Origin: Eubacterium sp.
GTDB taxonomy: Bacteria; Bacillota; Clostridia; Lachnospirales; Lachnospiraceae
DNA: 32,045 nucleotides
Direction: 5' to 3'
Assembly: GCA_024697845.1 (NCBI GenBank)
Contig: JAILRZ010000158.1
Location: 1 to 32,045 of the forward strand
Position numbers and translations under genes: made by a program. Under the pieces are notes generated by a model. The model was not told the origin of the DNA, did no database searches, and saw nothing but the letters and a program-made list of their open reading frames with translations. Shown in pieces: positions 7,265 through 14,899 of this stretch (positions are counted from its first letter, which is position 1; every line of letters starts with the position of its first letter).

Positions 7265-7303
7265 AACAGAATCTGCAGATTCATTTATTTTGCAGATTCT
7301 GTT
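7265..7303 (-). terminator. intrinsic terminator after the lipoprotein gene
   Basis: Bases 7265-7277 pair perfectly with 7291-7303 (13 bp). On the minus strand the stem ends in TTTTTC. It follows the lipoprotein stop by 25 bp and closes the amidase-lipoprotein operon ahead of the greA promoter. Confidence 0.85.
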
Positions 7304-7327
7304 AGTCTGTGATTTTACAACTAATTA

Positions 7328-7744
7328 TTATGAGTTAATTTCTTCATACAATTTTTCCAATTCCTGATCCAATTGCTTAGCAATTATTTGATAATCTAAA
7401 TCTTTTTCGGAAAGAATTTCTTCGTATTTTTTGATAACTTTCTCAATTTTTTTATTTCTTTCCTTTATGTTAGCTATCATATCTTCTGGAACTACCCCGC
7501 GTTCCAAATCCATTTTATTATCTTCCACTGCGACTTTTAAAGTCTCTATTCTCGTATCAATTTCATCTTTATAATTAGTTTGTTCATCAACTTTCTCAGT
7601 TACACTTTCGCTTGTAGTTTCAATTGCAACCTTTTCTTTTTTTACAGTAGCATCACCTGTTTTTTTATTCCCACATCCTGAAAAGCCAACAACCACACAA
7701 GCCATTATTGAGCATATTAATGTAATGCGATATACCTTTTTCAT
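7328..7744 (-). CDS. small lipoprotein with charged coiled-coil region
   Basis: This 138-residue protein has a lysine N-terminus, a hydrophobic segment and a lipobox FSGC (Cys24), so it should be exported and lipid-anchored. The mature part has a short Thr/Glu/Lys linker and then about 80 residues of heptad-like, strongly charged helix (about 50-135), suggesting a coiled coil. I do not recognise a family. The in-frame TTG at 7759 is less likely than ATG 7744, which puts Met-Lys-Lys at the signal peptide start. It begins 17 bp after the amidase-like gene and is probably its operon partner. Confidence 0.65.
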   Translation of the reverse strand: MKKVYRITLICSIMACVVVGFSGCGNKKTGDATVKKEKVAIETTSESVTEKVDEQTNYKDEIDTRIETLKVAVEDNKMDLERGVVPEDMIANIKERNKKIEKVIKKYEEILSEKDLDYQIIAKQLDQELEKLYEEINS

Positions 7745-7760
7745 TTTACTAATTCCCAAT

Positions 7761-8366
7761 CTATATTGTTCTACTCATCTGATAAAAATAAACATAATTA
7801 AAACCTTTAGCTGCAAAATAGTCAGGTAAAGAAATATTCTTTTTTCCATCTGTGTGCTGAGCCATTTTCATAATCATATTGCCGCTATTATCTCTTGCTT
7901 TAGCATGACAAATTTGAGAATGGTACACTTTATCCGTATTATATGCATACTGAATTACATCTCCTTCTGACAAAAACGTTGCCAAAGATATGGCATAACT
8001 CTTCTTCGCATCATTAGACATTCCTTCAATTTTTTTACTGCCAGAAAATACTCTTTTGCTCCAGTATTTTCTGAAATAAGTCGCATTCTCCCAAGTTGCT
8101 GAATGTGGTTTCCAGTAATTAACATCATCATATTTTGGTAACTTTTTCGATGGAGTTTTTCCACCTGCAACTAAACACTGTGATACAAAGTTCGTACAAT
8201 CCAAATCAGCTATATAATACTGTTTCGTATTGTAACTCTCAGCCCAATCTTTTGCATATGCTGCTGCTTTGCTTCCCTTATAAGCTGCTGATACACTTGC
8301 TACTGGAAGTACACTACTAATTGCTAATGTACAAATAACTAATTTTGCTAATATTTTCTTTCTCAT
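7761..8366 (-). CDS. secreted amidase domain protein (Amidase_6-like)
   Basis: A 201-residue protein with a signal peptide (about 1-28, cut near ASVSAA) followed by a single domain. The motif DLDCTNFVSQCL (Cys57) and a later YHSQICH (about 147-153) match the putative amidase domain Amidase_6 (PF12671), a papain/NlpC-like cysteine hydrolase fold in which Cys and His are catalytic. It probably acts on peptidoglycan peptides or other amide bonds outside the cell. It lacks cell-wall binding repeats, so it may be soluble or held by the co-encoded lipoprotein. A good AGGAG site precedes the ATG. Confidence 0.75.
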   Translation of the reverse strand: MRKKILAKLVICTLAISSVLPVASVSAAYKGSKAAAYAKDWAESYNTKQYYIADLDCTNFVSQCLVAGGKTPSKKLPKYDDVNYWKPHSATWENATYFRKYWSKRVFSGSKKIEGMSNDAKKSYAISLATFLSEGDVIQYAYNTDKVYHSQICHAKARDNSGNMIMKMAQHTDGKKNISLPDYFAAKGFNYVYFYQMSRTI

Positions 8367-8403
8367 TTTAATCTCCTATTTGTAAGATAATAATCTAAAC
8401 TAA

Positions 8404-8413
8404 ACGTGCACGT
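8404..8413. promoter_or_regulatory. 10-bp perfect palindrome upstream of the amidase gene
   Basis: ACGTGCACGT is self-complementary and lies 38 bp before the amidase ATG, in the 184-bp gap to nagA. A possible minus-strand promoter nearby (TTGATT, 17 bp, TAGGAT) is weak. The palindrome could be an operator. I found no convincing nagA terminator in the rest of this gap, which is T-rich. Confidence 0.25.
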
Positions 8414-8550
8414 CCATGCGTCATCCTAACATAACGTTTTTTACAAATCAACCTTTTAGAGAAACTCGCCAAGTATGAGCAATCCGAAACAATTTTATTC
8501 AATTTTTTTGTCCCTTTTTGGCAGCTTTTTGGTTTATAGACAAATGCTTT

Positions 8551-9675
8551 TTATTGTCCAATCACCTGCTGAATTTCATAGTCCTCATTAACCAAAACGA
8601 GGTTTGCCACCTTTCCTTCTGCAATGGAGCCATATCTTTTTTCCATTCCAATAGCCTTCACCGAATTGAAAGTCGCAGCACGAACTGCCAGTTCCTCCGG
8701 AATCCCATATTTCATAGTATTGACCATACAATCAAATAAATTCGTTGCGCTGGCTGCAATAGTTCCGTCTTTTAATCTTGCCACTCCGTCATTGAGGTAA
8801 ACGGTCTGCCCCCCCAATTCGTATTCGCCCCCCTGTTCCATTCCACAGGCACGGCAACTATCACTAATGGTCACTATACGATTCGGTCCAAACAATCGGA
8901 AAGCCAGTCGAATCATGGATGGATGAATATGGTACCCGTCACAAATCAGTTCCACTGTCATCTCCGGACGTTCTGCTGCTGCCGCAATCGGTCCCGGAAC
9001 ACGATGTGTCAGTCCCGGCATTGCATTAAACATATGTGTCATATGACGTACTCCTGCCTGAATTCCTGCCACCGCTTCTTCGTAGTTGGCACTAGTATGT
9101 CCAATGGAAAATTTAATATCATCCTTTAAGGCACTGATACATTCCAAAGCCCCATCTTCTTCCGGAGCAATGGTTACTAACTTTGTCAACCCACCGGATG
9201 CTTCAATCAAATCCTTCAAAAAATCCACCTCTGCTCGATGCACATATTCCGGATTTTGCGCTCCAACCTTTGCAGGAGAAATAAACGGTCCTTCTAAATT
9301 AATCCCGATAATTTCTGCTTCCCCTTCTGTTCTTTCATGGTTTGCAGCCACCTGACAAATCTCCATCAGACGCTCCTTCGGCAAAGTCATTGTCGCCGGA
9401 CAGATTGTAGTAACCCCTTTACTTCTCTGATATTTTGCCATTATTGAGATTGCTTCATCAGTTGCATCACAAAGGTCTGAATTCATGCATCCATGAAAAT
9501 GAATATCCGTCAATCCCGGAATCACCTTCAAACCTTGGGCCTCAATCACTTCTTCTCCAATTTCTTCCGGAAGTTCTGTATCTGTAATCTTTTGAATCAT
9601 TCCGTCAATCACCTTCAGGTTCACCTGACGAAACTTAAAATCTTCCATAAAAACCAAACCATTCTTTATAATCAT
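8551..9675 (-). CDS. nagA: N-acetylglucosamine-6-phosphate deacetylase
   Basis: This 374-residue amidohydrolase converts GlcNAc-6-P to GlcN-6-P plus acetate. Family features are visible: HFHG at 59-62, metal-ligand Glu128 in NLEGPF, metal-ligand His193 (IGHTSA) and His214 (THMFNAM), substrate region CDGYHIHP (245-252), and catalytic Asp272 in ISDSCRACG. These line up with E131, H195, H216 and D273 of the E. coli enzyme as recalled. The usual ISDAT after the catalytic Asp is ISDSC here. It is the last gene of the chitobiose/GlcNAc locus, 121 bp after nagB, with AAAGGAG before the ATG. Confidence 0.96.
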   Translation of the reverse strand: MIIKNGLVFMEDFKFRQVNLKVIDGMIQKITDTELPEEIGEEVIEAQGLKVIPGLTDIHFHGCMNSDLCDATDEAISIMAKYQRSKGVTTICPATMTLPKERLMEICQVAANHERTEGEAEIIGINLEGPFISPAKVGAQNPEYVHRAEVDFLKDLIEASGGLTKLVTIAPEEDGALECISALKDDIKFSIGHTSANYEEAVAGIQAGVRHMTHMFNAMPGLTHRVPGPIAAAAERPEMTVELICDGYHIHPSMIRLAFRLFGPNRIVTISDSCRACGMEQGGEYELGGQTVYLNDGVARLKDGTIAASATNLFDCMVNTMKYGIPEELAVRAATFNSVKAIGMEKRYGSIAEGKVANLVLVNEDYEIQQVIGQ

Positions 9676-9766
9676 TTTCTTTCTCCTTTATTTATCACTA
9701 ATTAGAAAACTATCCTCTTATTCTATGCATTCTCTGCCGCCGAAACCTTCCCCCACAATATAATTG

Positions 9767-9792
9767 AAGGGATATGCATTCACACATCCCTT
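9767..9792. other. weak hairpin between nagB and nagA
   Basis: AAGGGAT pairs with ATCCCTT (7 bp). The T-run lies on the plus-strand side, while the minus-strand side has only TTCAATTAT, so it is not a good terminator for nagB. It may tune nagA levels. Confidence 0.3.
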
Positions 9793-9796
9793 TTTC

Positions 9797-10528
9797 TTAT
9801 AAATCTAATAAAGCCAACGCTTCTTCATCTCCAACTAACGTAACGTCATTATGTAACTGCAACACAGAAGCCGGAACCTTTGGGGTTACCGGTCCGAAGA
9901 ACGCTTCCTTAACGATTTGCGCTTTCTTACTTCCGTTCACTACAACCACAATTTTACGTGCCTGCATAATGGACTTGATTCCCATAGTATATGCTTCCTT
10001 TGGAACTTCATCGATAGTTTCAAAGAAACGGGAATTTGCCTGTACGGTACTGTCTGTCAATTTCACACAATGAGTCATTTTTTCAAATGCCTCTCCTGGC
10101 TCGTTAAAACCAATGTGTCCATTGTTTCCAAGTCCCAACAGCTGCATATCCACACCGCCGGAATTTAAAATAATATTATTGTAATCATTACATGCCTTTT
10201 CGCTGTCCATTTCCAATCCGTCCGGCACGTAAGTATTCTTCATATCAATATTTATATGGTTAAAAAGGTTCTGATTCATAAAATAACGATAGCTCTGATC
10301 ATTATCCGGAGCCAGTCCCTTATACTCGTCTAAATTAATTGTCTGCACTTCACTAAAGTCCAGGTCGCCTTTCTTATACCAGTCAATTAACTGTGCATAG
10401 ATTCCTAATGGTGTGGAACCTGTTGCAAGTCCCAAAACGCATTTCGGTTTCATAATAATCTGCGCTGAAATAATGTTTGCTGCCATTCTACTCATGGACT
10501 GATAGTCCGGTGCTTTAATAATTCTCAT
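9797..10528 (-). CDS. nagB: glucosamine-6-phosphate deaminase
   Basis: The 243-residue enzyme converts GlcN-6-P to fructose-6-P and ammonia. Diagnostic motifs are LGLATGSTPLG (phosphate loop, 32-42), INLDEYKGL (65-72) and GLGNNGHIGFNEPG (132-145) with His138 as the ring-opening residue. Length matches the short Firmicutes NagB, without the allosteric C-terminal extension of the E. coli enzyme. It begins 20 bp after the response-regulator stop with AGGAGG, so the regulator and nagB are co-transcribed. Confidence 0.97.
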   Translation of the reverse strand: MRIIKAPDYQSMSRMAANIISAQIIMKPKCVLGLATGSTPLGIYAQLIDWYKKGDLDFSEVQTINLDEYKGLAPDNDQSYRYFMNQNLFNHINIDMKNTYVPDGLEMDSEKACNDYNNIILNSGGVDMQLLGLGNNGHIGFNEPGEAFEKMTHCVKLTDSTVQANSRFFETIDEVPKEAYTMGIKSIMQARKIVVVVNGSKKAQIVKEAFFGPVTPKVPASVLQLHNDVTLVGDEEALALLDL

Positions 10529-10548
10529 TTTGGCCTCCTAAGCATCCT

Positions 10549-11379
10549 CTACTGATGTCTGTATTCTGAAGGGGCAATCCCTTCATAATTTTTAAATATT
10601 CTTGAGAAATGTGCCACATCCACGAAGCCAACCATATCTGCCACATCCTGTACCTTATAGGCCGTTGTTCTCAAAAGCTTCTTTGCTTCATCCACACGGA
10701 TTTTATTGACAATTTCAAAAAATCCACGGCCGGTGTACTGATTAAGCAGCTTGCTTAAGTGCCAGCTACTGATATAGCAGTATTCCGCAACTTCCTTCAA
10801 CGACAATTTCATCTTGTAATTGTCATACAAATATTCCAATGCTTTTTTTGCAATGTAATTATTTGCTTCGGTTTCTTTAATCTTGTTGTCCGAATCCTGT
10901 TCTACTTCCGGACGATTCTTAATAAAATTCTCATAGAGATATTTTTCTTTTTTGTCGGAAACATTCCATATTTTTCCTTCAAAATGTTGTTCCTGATCCG
11001 TACCCTTGGTCAAGTTTTCCGTCATACATTCAATCGCCTCATTGATTTCATCCATCTGAGACGGCTTTAATAGATATCTTGTAACCCCCAATTTAATTGC
11101 TTGTTGTGCATACTCAAAATTTCGATAGCCCGTCAAAAGACATACTTCCACTTTCGGAAATTCCGATTTGATTGCCGCAACCATAGCCAATCCGTCCATA
11201 TTATTCATGGAAATATCTGAAAAAATAATATCCGGTTTTAATTCCCGCACTAATTCCAGACCTTCCAGACCATTGCCGGCAGTTCCTACAACTTCACAAT
11301 TATATTCTTCCCATTTCACGCTAACGCGTAATCCTTCACAGATGATTGGTTCATCATCTACTATTATCACCTTATACAT
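10549..11379 (-). CDS. AraC-type response regulator (YesN-like)
   Basis: A 276-residue regulator: receiver domain (1-120) with acidic pair Asp8-Asp9, phospho-acceptor Asp55 in IIFSDISM, and Lys in LLKPS (about 103), then a short linker and a C-terminal AraC double helix-turn-helix (about 175-276) with LKEVAEYCYISSWHLSKLL and VADMVGFVDVAHFSRIFK. It is shorter than many YesN proteins because the linker is short. The ATG at 11379 is chosen because GTGAGGA leaves only one base before the ATG at 11385 but about six before this one. Its likely partner is the histidine kinase at 14900-16717, and its likely targets are the direct repeats at 14848 and 20880. Confidence 0.92.
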   Translation of the reverse strand: MYKVIIVDDEPIICEGLRVSVKWEEYNCEVVGTAGNGLEGLELVRELKPDIIFSDISMNNMDGLAMVAAIKSEFPKVEVCLLTGYRNFEYAQQAIKLGVTRYLLKPSQMDEINEAIECMTENLTKGTDQEQHFEGKIWNVSDKKEKYLYENFIKNRPEVEQDSDNKIKETEANNYIAKKALEYLYDNYKMKLSLKEVAEYCYISSWHLSKLLNQYTGRGFFEIVNKIRVDEAKKLLRTTAYKVQDVADMVGFVDVAHFSRIFKNYEGIAPSEYRHQ

Positions 11380-11426
11380 ATACATTCCTCACATTTATCT
11401 ATAGAGTCCATCAATTTTGTATTTCT

Positions 11427-11456
11427 ATTATAATTGATTTTGACTATAAAAAGCAA
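11427..11456 (-). promoter_or_regulatory. promoter for response regulator-nagB-nagA
   Basis: On the minus strand TTGCTT (11451-11456) and a perfect TATAAT (11427-11432) are 18 bp apart, 47 bp upstream of the regulator start. No direct-repeat operator is seen here, so this unit may be constitutive or regulated differently. Confidence 0.55.
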
Positions 11457-11489
11457 AGAAGTTTTTCACCCAATTTTCGACAAATTTTT

Positions 11490-11512
11490 CGCCCGGCAAA
11501 CGGCGCCGGGCG
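11490..11512 (-). terminator. GC-rich hairpin after the second permease
   Basis: CGCCCGGC pairs with GCCGGGCG, and outside a 5-base bulge GACAAA (11479-11484) pairs with TTTGTC (11513-11518). It begins two bases after the permease stop. There is no T-run beyond it on the minus strand, so it may be a partial terminator or a 3' stabilising structure rather than a strong stop. Confidence 0.5.
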
Positions 11513-11519
11513 TTTGTCT

Positions 11520-12377
11520 TTAACCTTTTACTGCACCTACTGTCATTCCCTTTATAATATATTTCTGTAATAAAAGGTATACAACCAATACCGGGATTAC
11601 AATCAATGTTACAGATGAGAACAATGCTCCATAGTTCACACCTTCTTTTGATGCAATATTATTAAGAAGAACGGTAATCGCATAATCATCCGGTGTTCTT
11701 AAGAAGAACATCTGAGTAAACAAATCGTTGTAGCTCCAAAGGAAGCTGAACACACCAACTGTTACAAAGGATGGTTTGCTGAGTGGCATAATCACTTTGA
11801 AATAAATTTGGAAGATATTACATCCTTCCATATACGCTGCTTCTTCCAATTCAATCGGCAACGTTCTGATATATGATGTCAATACAATAATTGCAAAACA
11901 CATATTTCCTGCGATTTGTAAAAGTATTACCGCAAGCATATTCAGTGCAGTATCATTTTGTCCTGCAATTCCGATTTCGGTCAGCATGCTCATATTTGGT
12001 ACAATGGTTGAAAATACCGGGAACATCATACCTGCATAAAGCACTGCTTCCAAAATTCCTTTTCCTTTGAATTTATATCTTGACATAATATATGCTGCCA
12101 TTCCTGCAAACAGGATTACTGCAATCGTAACTGTTCCTGAAATAATAATACTGTGCATATATGCTCTTGCGATGTCATAACGTTCAAAGAGCATTTCATA
12201 ATTCTTTAGCGAGAATAAATTTCCTAATGGTAACGAAAAAGAATCCCGATAGATTTGTTTTTTGTCTTTGAAAGAATTCATAATGGACCAAACTAGCGGG
12301 AAAATGGTTGTCAATGCCCATACGCTTAAGATGGTATAGATAAAAATGTTGGATATTTTAAATTTTCTTGTCTTCAT
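11520..12377 (-). CDS. sugar ABC transporter permease (MalG/AmyC-type)
   Basis: A 285-residue inner membrane permease with about six membrane segments, the first at residues 12-33. It carries the EAA loop EEAAYMEGCNIFQIYFKVIMPL that contacts the ATPase, and ends in the KGMTVGAVKG motif typical of MalG-type CUT1 permeases. The ATG at 12377 is preferred over GTG 12386 because AGGAGAGG sits eight bases before it. Paired with the upstream permease and binding protein, it should import a GlcNAc oligosaccharide, probably (GlcNAc)2. No ATPase gene is next to it. Confidence 0.93.
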   Translation of the reverse strand: MKTRKFKISNIFIYTILSVWALTTIFPLVWSIMNSFKDKKQIYRDSFSLPLGNLFSLKNYEMLFERYDIARAYMHSIIISGTVTIAVILFAGMAAYIMSRYKFKGKGILEAVLYAGMMFPVFSTIVPNMSMLTEIGIAGQNDTALNMLAVILLQIAGNMCFAIIVLTSYIRTLPIELEEAAYMEGCNIFQIYFKVIMPLSKPSFVTVGVFSFLWSYNDLFTQMFFLRTPDDYAITVLLNNIASKEGVNYGALFSSVTLIVIPVLVVYLLLQKYIIKGMTVGAVKG

Positions 12378-12391
12378 ATCTTGCACCTCTC

Positions 12392-13276
12392 CTATACATC
12401 ATAATCTGAATTCTGTTTAAAGACATTATTTACAACAACGGACAATACCACACCAATAATTACAATTAAAATTGAAATTGCTGCTGCATAGTCAACGTCG
12501 CTTGTAGTCTTAGAATACATATAAGTTCCTGTTAACCATGTGTTTGACATTCCCTTAGGGAACATTGTCCAAGGAAGATCAAATACCTTCAGAGCACCGG
12601 TTACAGCTAATACTACACAAGTACAGAGACTGTTTCTCAGTAATGGTAATGTAATATAGCGAACACTCTGCCATCTGGAAGCACCATCAATAGACGCTGC
12701 CTCATATAATTCTTCCGGAATACCACTGACACCTGTCAGCATAATGATAAAATAGAAACCTACGTACTGCCATATAACCGGAGTCATCATTGTAAACATT
12801 GGAGCCACTTCCTTGAAATTAATGATGTCTTTTGCCCCCAATGCCAAACGAACGCTGTTAATCATTCCCGCATCGCTGTACAAGAAAATCAGATTAAATA
12901 ACAGACCTAAAGCAGTAGCTGATACTACAATTGGAAAGAAGAATACTACACGGAAGAATCCTGCACCTCTTTTAATGTTGCTTACCAATAAGGTAAGAAG
13001 CAAGGCAATTCCAACCTGTCCAATTAATGTAGCCAAAATCATGATTCCTGTATTCTGGACTGCTATTTTGATTTTTGGATCGTCTAACATTTTTGTATAG
13101 TTCTTAAACCATGGTTCGTTCCATTCACCACCCATTGTACCCAGATGTCTGATATGCTGAAAACTGTTGATGATATTCTGAAGAAATGGGTAAAACAGAA
13201 ATACTGCGATAAACAAAAACGCTGGGATTAAGAAAAATACAATCATGTTTTTCTTTTGATAGATTTTTGCGTTCAT
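12392..13276 (-). CDS. sugar ABC transporter permease (MalF/UgpA-type)
   Basis: This 294-residue protein has about six membrane segments, beginning with MIVFFLIPAFLFIAVFLFYP (about 11-30). The EAA loop reads EELYEAASIDGASRWQSVRYITLPLL (about 190-215), typical of the first permease of CUT1 sugar transporters. AGGAGG precedes the ATG. It follows the binding-protein gene after a 96-bp gap containing a long hairpin and is followed closely by the second permease. Confidence 0.93.
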   Translation of the reverse strand: MNAKIYQKKNMIVFFLIPAFLFIAVFLFYPFLQNIINSFQHIRHLGTMGGEWNEPWFKNYTKMLDDPKIKIAVQNTGIMILATLIGQVGIALLLTLLVSNIKRGAGFFRVVFFFPIVVSATALGLLFNLIFLYSDAGMINSVRLALGAKDIINFKEVAPMFTMMTPVIWQYVGFYFIIMLTGVSGIPEELYEAASIDGASRWQSVRYITLPLLRNSLCTCVVLAVTGALKVFDLPWTMFPKGMSNTWLTGTYMYSKTTSDVDYAAAISILIVIIGVVLSVVVNNVFKQNSDYDV

Positions 13277-13296
13277 TTTTCGTTCCTCCTAATACA

Positions 13297-13326
13297 TCGG
13301 ATAGAAACTTTAACGTTCCTATCCGA
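13297..13326 (-). other. intercistronic mRNA hairpin between binding protein and permease genes
   Basis: TCGGATAGGAAC pairs with GTTTCTATCCGA (12 bp, one G.U, 6-nt loop). No T-run follows; AGGAGG of the permease comes next. Such hairpins commonly protect the binding-protein mRNA 3' end so that it exceeds permease mRNA. Confidence 0.7.
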
Positions 13327-13372
13327 CGCACATATCTAATGTTCTATTGATACATTAGCAATATTTTTTTAA

Positions 13373-14704
13373 TTATTCGTCTTCCTTAACAAGTTCAAGA
13401 ACTGCTTCTACAGCGTCTTTTGCACTTGTTTCACCCTTAACGATTGCAGCCATTTCACCAAAGATTGGTTCTCTCTGAGCTTCTGAAAGGTTATCCTGTA
13501 CTGCTCCTGTAACTCCTGTGAATTCACTTGTAAATGTAACTGCGTCTTTTTCTAATGCTGTAAGGTCAGCACCTTCTGTGCTAATTCCGTTATTTAATGC
13601 TGTTGCAGCAAGTGTTGCGATAGAGAACTTAGTAACCTGTTCGTCAGTTGTCATGTATTCAATGAATTTAACAGCTGCTTCTCTCTTAGCAGGATCTTCC
13701 CAAGCTTTCTTTGTAATATAGTAACCACTTGAAATACCGGAAATTGTTTCAGATGTCTTTCTTAATCCGTCAGCCTTGCTTCCTGGTACATGTGTAACTG
13801 TGAAGTTTTCGATATCCTTAACTGCTTCCTTGATACCACCGATCTTCCAAGATCCATCAATTAAGAATGCAGCTTTGTCATCTGCGAATAACTGGAATGT
13901 TTCAGCATCTGTAGCTGTTAATGTGTTGTCAGGATAGAATCCTTTTTCGTATAATGCCTTGATGTCTTCTAATCCGTTAACCCAAGCCTTACCGATTTCT
14001 TCATCAGCTGATTTTGGAACTGTTGCATGAACATCTAATTTATTGTTGTTTAAGATTGCAAATTCAAACCAGTAATGTGGAATTTCCTGAAGTGATGCTG
14101 CGATTGGTGTATAACCTGCATCTTTAATCTTCTGGCAAATATCCAAGAATTCTGCCCATGTTGTATCCTTTGTAGGAACTTCAACACCAGCTTTTTCTAA
14201 TACTTCTTTGTTTACAAACATACCTTCCCAGTATCCGTTTACAGGAACTGCATAAGCCTTTCCGTCAACTGGTGATGTTGGGAACATATCATCTTTCATG
14301 TTCTTTGCATAGTCTGGATATTCAGCTCTAATCTCATCAATAGAAACAACCTTTCCCTGTTCTACAAATGAGTTTGCATCTACACCTGTGAAGTAGAATA
14401 ATACATCTGCTTCTGATCCTGTTTCAAAGTCTGTTGTAACTCTTGTCTTGAATGTTTCATCTGCTGTTGCAGAAGCATCTTTAACTTTGTTTCCTGTTTC
14501 TTTCTGCCAAGCTGCGATTGCATCCTGATAGTTCTGTGCATTACCATCTTCACCAGCGTATGTAGATACTACATTCAATTCAACTGGGCCAGTTGCTTCT
14601 GCTGCCTTCTTTGTTTCGCCTGCTTTGTCTGAGCTACCGCATCCTGCTAATGCAACTGTCATTGCAGATACCATAGCGAGCGCTGTTAATTTTCTTAGTC
14701 TCAT
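13373..14704 (-). CDS. extracellular sugar-binding lipoprotein of an ABC transporter
   Basis: A 443-residue family-1 solute-binding protein. The N-terminus has a signal peptide and lipobox LAGC (Cys22), followed by a Ser/Asp/Lys linker and the SBP_bac_1-type fold: LNVVSTYAGED near residue 44, a mid-region VNGYWEGMFVNKEVLEKAGV, and AFLIDGSWKIGG (about 283). It captures substrate outside the membrane for the two permeases. The locus implies chitobiose or chito-oligosaccharides as substrate, an inference from neighbours rather than from binding-site residues. GAGGAGG precedes the ATG. Confidence 0.93.
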   Translation of the reverse strand: MRLRKLTALAMVSAMTVALAGCGSSDKAGETKKAAEATGPVELNVVSTYAGEDGNAQNYQDAIAAWQKETGNKVKDASATADETFKTRVTTDFETGSEADVLFYFTGVDANSFVEQGKVVSIDEIRAEYPDYAKNMKDDMFPTSPVDGKAYAVPVNGYWEGMFVNKEVLEKAGVEVPTKDTTWAEFLDICQKIKDAGYTPIAASLQEIPHYWFEFAILNNNKLDVHATVPKSADEEIGKAWVNGLEDIKALYEKGFYPDNTLTATDAETFQLFADDKAAFLIDGSWKIGGIKEAVKDIENFTVTHVPGSKADGLRKTSETISGISSGYYITKKAWEDPAKREAAVKFIEYMTTDEQVTKFSIATLAATALNNGISTEGADLTALEKDAVTFTSEFTGVTGAVQDNLSEAQREPIFGEMAAIVKGETSAKDAVEAVLELVKEDE

Positions 14705-14727
14705 CTTTATATCCTCCTCTTTGTTTT

Positions 14728-14759
14728 CGCAGGGAGACTAAACCCTTGCGAATATTATA
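14728..14759 (-). promoter_or_regulatory. TATAAT box and 5'-terminal leader hairpin of the binding-protein gene
   Basis: A perfect TATAAT on the minus strand (14754-14759) is followed at once by a hairpin, CGCAAGGG with CCCTGCG (14728-14750, one bulged T), then the AAGAGGAGG site. If this -10 is used, the transcript starts with the hairpin, a usual 5' stabiliser. No good -35 is visible, consistent with activator dependence or with an alternative start nearer the direct repeats. Confidence 0.4.
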
Positions 14760-14775
14760 TGTATATATTATACAA

Positions 14776-14812
14776 AAAATGCCAATAAGAGAATGAATCT
14801 TGTTGGCATTTT
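14776..14812 (-). terminator. intrinsic terminator between histidine kinase and binding-protein genes
   Basis: AAAATGCCAA (14776-14785) pairs with TTGGCATTTT (14803-14812), and the loop can add AAGA/TCTT pairs. On the minus strand the stem ends in a T-run. It ends the kinase transcript, or, if transcription starts just upstream, it is a leader attenuator for the binding-protein gene. Confidence 0.75.
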
Positions 14813-14847
14813 GTTGTTTTATTTTGTAATTTTTCTTTTAAAATTTG

Positions 14848-14877
14848 TCTATTCTTGGTTCAGTTTTTCTATTCTTG
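14848..14877. promoter_or_regulatory. 20-bp-period direct repeat, candidate AraC-type operator upstream of the binding-protein gene
   Basis: TCTATTCTTG occurs at 14848-14857 and again at 14868-14877, exactly 20 bp apart. The CTA-N3-TTG core is shared with the repeat pair upstream of the phosphorylase gene (20880-20909). AraC-family proteins bind direct repeats about two helical turns apart. Confidence 0.6.
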
Positions 14878-14899
14878 CTTGAAAGGTTTTTATAACCTC

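Noticed and set aside
8440-8550. Terminator for nagA in the T-rich gap
   Set aside because: Only 5-6-bp stems with poor context were seen, too weak to call.
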